A DNA stretch of 63,638 nt from NCBI GenBank assembly GCA_019239975.1, contig JAFAZE010000089.1, forward strand, positions 1 through 63,638, given 5' to 3'. The notes beneath the pieces are model-generated. The model saw only the letters and a list, made by a program, of their open reading frames with translations. It was not told where the DNA came from and did no database searches. Both the position numbers and the translations under genes were made by a program. This stretch comes from Streptosporangiaceae bacterium (GTDB lineage: Bacteria; Actinomycetota; Actinomycetes; Streptosporangiales; Streptosporangiaceae). Below are positions 59,643 to 63,638 of the stretch, piece after piece; position 1 is the first letter of the stretch; each line of letters opens with the position of its first letter.

Positions 59643-59762
59643 CGCGCACCTCCGTACGTGACTACCAAAGTCAGTATACTGGTCATGCGTGACCTTTTAA
59701 AGACCTTATATGGTCACGCGTGGGCAAGGTGGGGGATGATCCTGAGGGCTAGCCTGAACTCC
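59643..59762. promoter_or_regulatory. Divergent control region with GGTCA/TGACC repeats
   Basis: Contains the palindrome GGTCATGCGTGACC (59681-59694), a further GGTCACGCG at 59712-59720 and AT-rich hexamers TATACT (59675-59680) and TTATAT (59706-59711) suited to -10 elements on either strand. Likely a shared operator for the CGNR regulator and the divergent gene. Confidence 0.5.
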
Positions 59763-60380
59763 ATGAGATTGCCCTCGTGGGTCCCTGAGCTGCAGACCAA
59801 GCACGCGCCGATGCCGCTGCTACTGGTGCAGTCGTTCGTCAACACCCGCGACCCCGATGAGGGAACAGACATGCTCGCCAGCATGGACGGGGCCCGGGCG
59901 TGGCTGGCCGACGCTGGCCTGCTCGGGCCGGGCGCCGCGCGGGACGGCGAGATCCGCCGGGCCCGCGAGGTCAGGGAGTCCATCCGCGCGCTGATCGCGC
60001 GCAATGGCGCTGGCCTGGGCGGTGGCGGTGAGCCCATGACCGCGGAGCAGCTTCGCCCGCTCGAGGCGGCGCTGGCCGAGGCCAGGCCACGGCTGGCGGT
60101 CGGCGCGGACGGCGGCGTCCGGCTGGACGCCGGGTCATCCGGCCGTCTGGCCGACGGGATACTGCGGCTGCTCCTCATCATCCGCGACGCCCAGGCCGAC
60201 GGCACCTGGAGCCGGCTGAAGCTGTGCACGAACCGGGAATGCCAGTGGGCCTTCTTCGACCGCTCGCACAGCCGCCGCGGCGCATGGTGCGACATGGCCA
60301 CCTGCGGCAACAAGATCAAGAACCGCAACCTGCGCGCTCGCCGCGCGCAGGAAGGGCGCGGCGAGCGCACAGCCGGGTGA
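59763..60380 (+). CDS. CGNR zinc-finger regulator (ABATE domain)
   Basis: A 205-residue regulator. The N-terminal ABATE domain includes LLLVQSFVNTRDPDEGTDMLASM and helices to about 130. The C-terminal treble-clef CGNR finger has LKLCTNRECQWAFFD, SRRGAWCDMATCGNKIKNRNLR (Cys4 with the CGN motif). Such proteins are predicted stress-responsive transcription factors in actinobacteria. ATG 59763 is chosen because homology begins there; an earlier in-frame stretch reads through the operator-like repeats. The GGTCA/TGACC region upstream suggests autoregulation. Confidence 0.87.
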   Translation: MRLPSWVPELQTKHAPMPLLLVQSFVNTRDPDEGTDMLASMDGARAWLADAGLLGPGAARDGEIRRAREVRESIRALIARNGAGLGGGGEPMTAEQLRPLEAALAEARPRLAVGADGGVRLDAGSSGRLADGILRLLLIIRDAQADGTWSRLKLCTNRECQWAFFDRSHSRRGAWCDMATCGNKIKNRNLRARRAQEGRGERTAG

Positions 60381-60484
60381 TCGAGCTGTCGAACGCGCTC
60401 GATTTACCCTCGAACTCTGTGTGAATGTGAGTAAATTAGCGTCGGCTCTGTGACGTTTCCCCTAGCCATCGTTGTCTGCGCGCA

Positions 60485-60589
60485 ATGACCGGAGGAACAC
60501 CGACCGGCTCCAAGACCAGCCCGATGCTCACAGTTGTGATTATTGTGCTGCTTATCGGGGCGAATTCTGCACTGATGGGAGTCGCCTAA
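60485..60589 (+). CDS. Possible 34-residue membrane peptide
   Basis: ATG 60485 to TAA 60587-60589 encodes a peptide with a polar GGTPTGSKTSP start and one hydrophobic segment MLTVVIIVLLIGANSAL. It is too short for ordinary gene calling and has no clear ribosome site; GC at third positions is only moderate. It may be a small membrane protein or a chance frame. Its end overlaps the stop of the convergent gene at 60586 by four bases. Confidence 0.3.
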   Translation: MTGGTPTGSKTSPMLTVVIIVLLIGANSALMGVA

Positions 60590-60858
60590 TCGGCGGGGCT
60601 CTTGGACTTGGGCTTGTAGCGCAGGATGAACCACGCGGCGACCGCGAGGACGACGCCGACGACCAGACAGCCGGCCGCGCGCAGGGGGTGATGGCCGGTG
60701 GAGCCGGCGATACGGCCCATGACGCTCGGCACCGACCCGGCGGGCACTGCCAGGTAGATGAAGCCCGCCACAATGAAAAGGAGCGCGATGATCGCTGCAA
60801 CCGCCGCGCCGATCATCCGCCCTGCTGGCTGACGGCTCGCTTCACCCGGAGCAGTCAT
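60586..60858 (-). CDS. Small two-helix membrane protein
   Basis: A 90-residue protein with membrane segments at about 15-37 (MIGAAVAAIIALLFIVAGFI) and about 62-80 (AAGCLVVGVVLAVAAWFILR), joined by a short loop GSVPSVMGRIAGSTGHHPL, with a Lys-rich C-terminus. The pattern is common in actinobacterial hypothetical membrane proteins; no function known. ATG 60858. The 194 bases to its left and right hold no recognisable element apart from a TEPEP-encoding minisatellite at 61060 onward. Confidence 0.65.
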   Translation of the reverse strand: MTAPGEASRQPAGRMIGAAVAAIIALLFIVAGFIYLAVPAGSVPSVMGRIAGSTGHHPLRAAGCLVVGVVLAVAAWFILRYKPKSKSPAD

Positions 60859-61053
60859 GTCGACGCCCCTTTCGCGTCGCTACGCCCCCTTGTCCTGGGC
60901 ATGCTCACAGAACACAAGGTGCCCATTAGCGGGAAGAGTACTCCTCGCACCGACCCGGCACCATCCTGCGGCGCGAGATGATCCGCAACGTACCGCCGCG
61001 CTGGCCGCGACGCGGTCCGGCACCGCTCAGGAACGGCCGGCGAACCGGCGGCT

Positions 61054-62208
61054 TCACGGCTCAGTAGGCTCTGGCTCAGTAGGCTCTGGCTCAGTGGCGG
61101 TCGGCCCGGCCGCGGCGAGGTCACTGTCGGCTGGACCCGGCTCGGCGGGGCTATACAGCTCGGTCCCGTCCGGTGCGGCCTGCCGCGTGACCTCGCCGCG
61201 GAGCAGCAGCACCTCCAGGTGCGCGGCGGTCTCGTTCGTGGCCAGGAGCTGGCTGATGAGCTCCAGGTCGGCGAAATTCCTCCGCCGCCTGGTCCACGGG
61301 ATGGCCTTTGCGACCTCATAGGCGGTGCTCATGCCGGCACTCACGGCTTCCCGGGTCTGGGTGAGGCGGGTCTCGTGGTGGGCGAGAAGCTCGGTCACGC
61401 GGCGGTGCGTGCTGTCGGCGACCGGGCCGTGCGCCGGCAGCAGCCGGGAATCCGGGAGCGCGAGCATCAGCTCCAGTGAGCCGAGGTAGTCGCGCAGCGC
61501 CATCCGGTTGCCGGCGGGCTCGAAGCCGATGGAGGGCGTGATGTGCGGGAGCACATGATCGCCCGCGAACAGCGCGGCGGACGCCGCGTCGTGGAATACC
61601 ACGTGCCCGCGGGTGTGACCTGGTGTGTGGACCACGCGCAGTGTTCGCGACCGCACGTCCAGATCGGTCCCGTCGGCCAGCCAGTGGTCTGGATCCTCCC
61701 ATTGGGTGAGGTCAGGCGGCCCGTTTGGCGCATCCTGGCCGCCCAGCCGGCCGGCCAGTTCTGACGCGCCCTGCCGGTGCAGGCCGGCCACCGTGGCGCG
61801 CTCCCTCCGGCCGCTCGCCACGGCGTGCACGGCGCGCAGGTTCGCCCGCTCGCCCTCGCCGAGCGCGATGGCTCCGCGATGCGCCCGGCGCAGCTCCACG
61901 GCGAGCGTGTAGTGGTCGCGGTGCACGTGGGTGATGAAGAAGTTGCGCACGTCGCCCACGCCGTACCCGAGCTGCCGGAGCGCCGCGGCGAGCTGTTCCC
62001 TCGCCGCAGCCAGCGCCATTCCGGCGTCGACCAGGTCGACGCCTTCGCTGTCGGTGAGGGCGTACACGTTGACCGCCGTCAGCGCGTCCCCCGGCAGTGG
62101 CAGCGGGATGCGGTACACGCCGCCGCCCAGGTCTTCCGTTCCCGGCTCGGCCCAGGCATACCGGCCGGCAGCTTGCGCCGCGGGCCGGCTCACCGGTTCC
62201 ACCGCCAT
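61054..62208 (-). CDS. MBL-fold metallo-hydrolase with C-terminal helical domain
   Basis: A 384-residue metallo-beta-lactamase-fold enzyme. Metal motifs: FFITHVHRDHY, VVHTPGHTRGHVVFHD, the bridging Asp in ALFAGDHVLPHITP, and LLPAHGPVAD. A C-terminal winged-helix-like region (EVAKAIPWTRRRRNFADLEL, TAAHLEVLLLRGEV) matches the LACTB2-like subgroup. The last 20 residues are a TEPEP repeat (15-bp units at 61060-61089). RBS GGAGGTGAAGGT precedes ATG 62208, which overlaps the GH76 gene by 19 bases. Substrate unknown; ribonuclease or hydroxyacyl-thioester hydrolase activity is known in relatives. Confidence 0.83.
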   Translation of the reverse strand: MAVEPVSRPAAQAAGRYAWAEPGTEDLGGGVYRIPLPLPGDALTAVNVYALTDSEGVDLVDAGMALAAAREQLAAALRQLGYGVGDVRNFFITHVHRDHYTLAVELRRAHRGAIALGEGERANLRAVHAVASGRRERATVAGLHRQGASELAGRLGGQDAPNGPPDLTQWEDPDHWLADGTDLDVRSRTLRVVHTPGHTRGHVVFHDAASAALFAGDHVLPHITPSIGFEPAGNRMALRDYLGSLELMLALPDSRLLPAHGPVADSTHRRVTELLAHHETRLTQTREAVSAGMSTAYEVAKAIPWTRRRRNFADLELISQLLATNETAAHLEVLLLRGEVTRQAAPDGTELYSPAEPGPADSDLAAAGPTATEPEPTEPEPTEP

Positions 62209-63467
62209 ACCTTCACCTCCAGCAGGATTTTCGCGTCAGCTTTCAATCTACCGGGGAGTAACTCATCATCCCCGGTGAGCGCGAGGGCGGCGTTGAGGAC
62301 GTCGAGCGCGGAGGTCTGCCGACTGGCGTCGGCACGGTCGAAGGGACCGCCCCAGCACAGCCCGAACCGGTTCCTGGAGTCCCTGTTGTTCTGCCAGATG
62401 GAGTGCGCGTTCGCCAGGATGAACGCCCGGTACTCGTCACGGCGGCTCCGCAGGTAGAAGTCGTAGAGATTGCGGATGAAGATTCCCTTGAACAGCACCT
62501 GGTCCCCGTTGCAGCCCCCCGGCGCCCCCTCGCACGGCTCGACGAGCATGCCGGGTACCGCCGCGTCCAGGGCTGCGTGCGCCGAGGCGACCGGCACGGC
62601 CGGCGGCGGGGGCACGGCTGAGGGCCCGCGCGTGGCCGGCGGCACCGGCACCGCCAGGCCGCGCAGCGCGGCGCCGGCGATCTTGTTGCCCGCGTCGAGA
62701 TAGCCCTCGTCGCCGGTGATCTCGTGCAGGACGGCCAGTCCGCCGAGGATCACGCCCTGGTTGTAGCTCCAGGTGGTACCGCCGTTGTTCGCGCAGTCCG
62801 CCGTCAGCCCGTCGTTTACCAGGCCGCTGGCGCCGATCATGCCGCTTCCGGCGAACCACTTCCATTCCCGCAGCGCCCAGTCGAGGTACCCGGCCGCCGG
62901 GCCGGGCTTGGCGCGCTGGTGAAGGCGCCCGGCCAGCAGCAGGAACAGCTCGTTCGGTATGGCGTTCTTGTAGGTCCTGGACGTGGTCCACCACAGGCCC
63001 CCGCCGCATTTGCCGTCCCACCCGGTCGTCATCTGCTCGAAGATCTTCTCGGCCGCCGCCAGGTACTTCGGGTCGCGGGTCAGGTCGAATGCCGCGACCC
63101 AGGAGAGCGCCCACCAGCCGTTGTCGTCGTAGTAGCCATTGATGAAGCCCGGGTACTTCCGGCCGGCGGCGCCGAACGTGGTCTCGATGACGCCGGCGTA
63201 CGACCGGTCCCCCGTGCGCTGCGTGTACTGGATCACCGCGTTCAGCGCGTTTGCGGCGTTCCACCAGCCGGCCCTGCGCCACAGCCCTGTGGCCGGGTCG
63301 TACCAGCGGTGCAGCGCCCGGACGCCGTCGGCCGCGCAGGCGCGGAACCCGCCCGGGCCGCTGTCCTGGCCTACCCCTGGCAGGTCCCGCCGGGTGAGCC
63401 GGTCCCGCCATCTCATCCAGCCCCGGGCCAGCCCGTTCCACCGGGCCGGGAGTCCTCCAGCACTCAC
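62190..63467 (-). CDS. Glycoside hydrolase family 76, alpha-1,6-mannanase-like
   Basis: A 425-residue GH76-type (alpha/alpha)6-barrel protein. The catalytic Asp pair lies in NGYYDDNGWWALSWVAAFD; WWNAANALNAVIQYTQRTGD, the CGGGLWWTTSRTYKNAI segment and NGGTTWSYNQGVILGGLAVLHE are typical of the family, which cleaves alpha-1,6-mannan backbones. There is no signal peptide or membrane helix, so an intracellular role or a non-classical substrate is possible; a Pro/Ala-rich segment (VPVPPATRGPSAVPPPP) interrupts near residue 285. The GTG at 63467 follows GGAGG with good spacing. It overlaps the MBL gene by 19 bases. Confidence 0.85.
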   Translation of the reverse strand: MSAGGLPARWNGLARGWMRWRDRLTRRDLPGVGQDSGPGGFRACAADGVRALHRWYDPATGLWRRAGWWNAANALNAVIQYTQRTGDRSYAGVIETTFGAAGRKYPGFINGYYDDNGWWALSWVAAFDLTRDPKYLAAAEKIFEQMTTGWDGKCGGGLWWTTSRTYKNAIPNELFLLLAGRLHQRAKPGPAAGYLDWALREWKWFAGSGMIGASGLVNDGLTADCANNGGTTWSYNQGVILGGLAVLHEITGDEGYLDAGNKIAGAALRGLAVPVPPATRGPSAVPPPPAVPVASAHAALDAAVPGMLVEPCEGAPGGCNGDQVLFKGIFIRNLYDFYLRSRRDEYRAFILANAHSIWQNNRDSRNRFGLCWGGPFDRADASRQTSALDVLNAALALTGDDELLPGRLKADAKILLEVKVWRWNR

Positions 63468-63509
63468 GAATCAGACCTCCAGGATCAGCGGGCCGCTCCG
63501 CCTCGCGGG

Positions 63510-63638
63510 GGACGGGCTTGGTGCGGGGCCGGGGCCTGGTGCGGGGCCGGGGCTTGGTGCGGGGCCGGGGGCTTGGGGCGGGGACGGGGCCTGGTGCGGG
63601 GGCGGGGGGGGGGGGGGGGGGCGGGGCCTGGGGCGGGG
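63510..63638. repeat. G-rich tandem repeat and poly-G run at the window end
   Basis: About six degenerate units of GGGGCCGGGGCTTGGTGC, then an almost uninterrupted run of about twenty G at 63601-63622. Such a homopolymer is likely to be inaccurate in length and probably marks a contig end. Confidence 0.8.

Overview
The window is very GC-rich DNA from an actinobacterium. It carries SteA/SteB division proteins, ergothioneine genes, a CGNR regulator, a DUF5999 protein and many GTG starts. Genus cannot be fixed from the sequence; a filamentous soil actinomycete (Streptosporangiales or Streptomycetales-like) fits best. I see no rRNA, tRNA or CRISPR array. GC-rich minisatellites and short G/C hairpins are unusually common, both between genes and inside reading frames.

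Layout. 1-3 kb: the tail of an HNH nuclease gene, then a minus-strand cluster of a Cys-rich protein, a DUF6412-type membrane protein, a YidC paralogue and a GNAT enzyme. 3-6.3 kb: a decayed LuxR remnant, an FAD monooxygenase with two frameshifts, and a membrane-anchored STAND NTPase. 6.5-10.2 kb: a heterodimeric ABC exporter with one degenerate ATPase site. 10.3-15 kb: small conserved proteins, an alpha/beta hydrolase and UvrA. 15.3-20.5 kb: a secreted protein of unknown function, then a more AT-rich block with a GNAT fragment, a DDD-motif glycosyltransferase-like protein and an XRE-type regulator that look like one two-gene unit. 20.5-25.2 kb: MFS transporter, MBL hydrolase, an ArsR/SRPBCC pair and a GH1 beta-glucosidase.

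25.3-37.6 kb is a purine-ring degradation locus: a divergent PucR regulator, then OHCU decarboxylase, HIU hydrolase, urate oxidase, the three xanthine dehydrogenase subunits, an 8-oxoguanine-deaminase-type amidohydrolase, allantoinase, allantoicase and glycerate kinase. Most junctions overlap, so it is probably one transcription unit, with a hairpin after the large xanthine dehydrogenase subunit. Together the enzymes take (oxo)purines through urate and allantoin to ureidoglycolate; glycerate kinase would drain glyoxylate-derived glycerate. Ureidoglycolate lyase and glyoxylate carboligase are not in the window.

37.8-46.1 kb: a GT87-like membrane protein convergent with an amidohydrolase, then a tightly overlapped minus-strand envelope/division set, SteA, SteB, MraY-like transferase, MurJ-type flippase and GT4 glycosyltransferase. 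46.2-47.3 kb: selD, followed by a 750-base repeat-rich gap. 48-52.6 kb: ergothioneine genes egtA and egtB, and egtC and egtD joined in one open frame. 52.6-57.5 kb: MOSC protein, CocE-type hydrolase, YjbR protein, extended SDR and an acyl-CoA dehydrogenase. 57.5-63.6 kb: a minisatellite, two copies of a 48-bp palindromic element bracketing an AbiEi/DUF559-like gene, a CGNR regulator with an operator-like divergent region, small membrane proteins, a second MBL hydrolase and a GH76 enzyme. The window ends in a poly-G run.

The observations most worth following are the EgtC-EgtD fusion, the XRE plus glycosyltransferase-like pair with phased TAGAGA boxes, the paired 48-bp elements, a G/C hairpin element found in frame in unrelated enzymes, and repeated leaderless promoter geometry.
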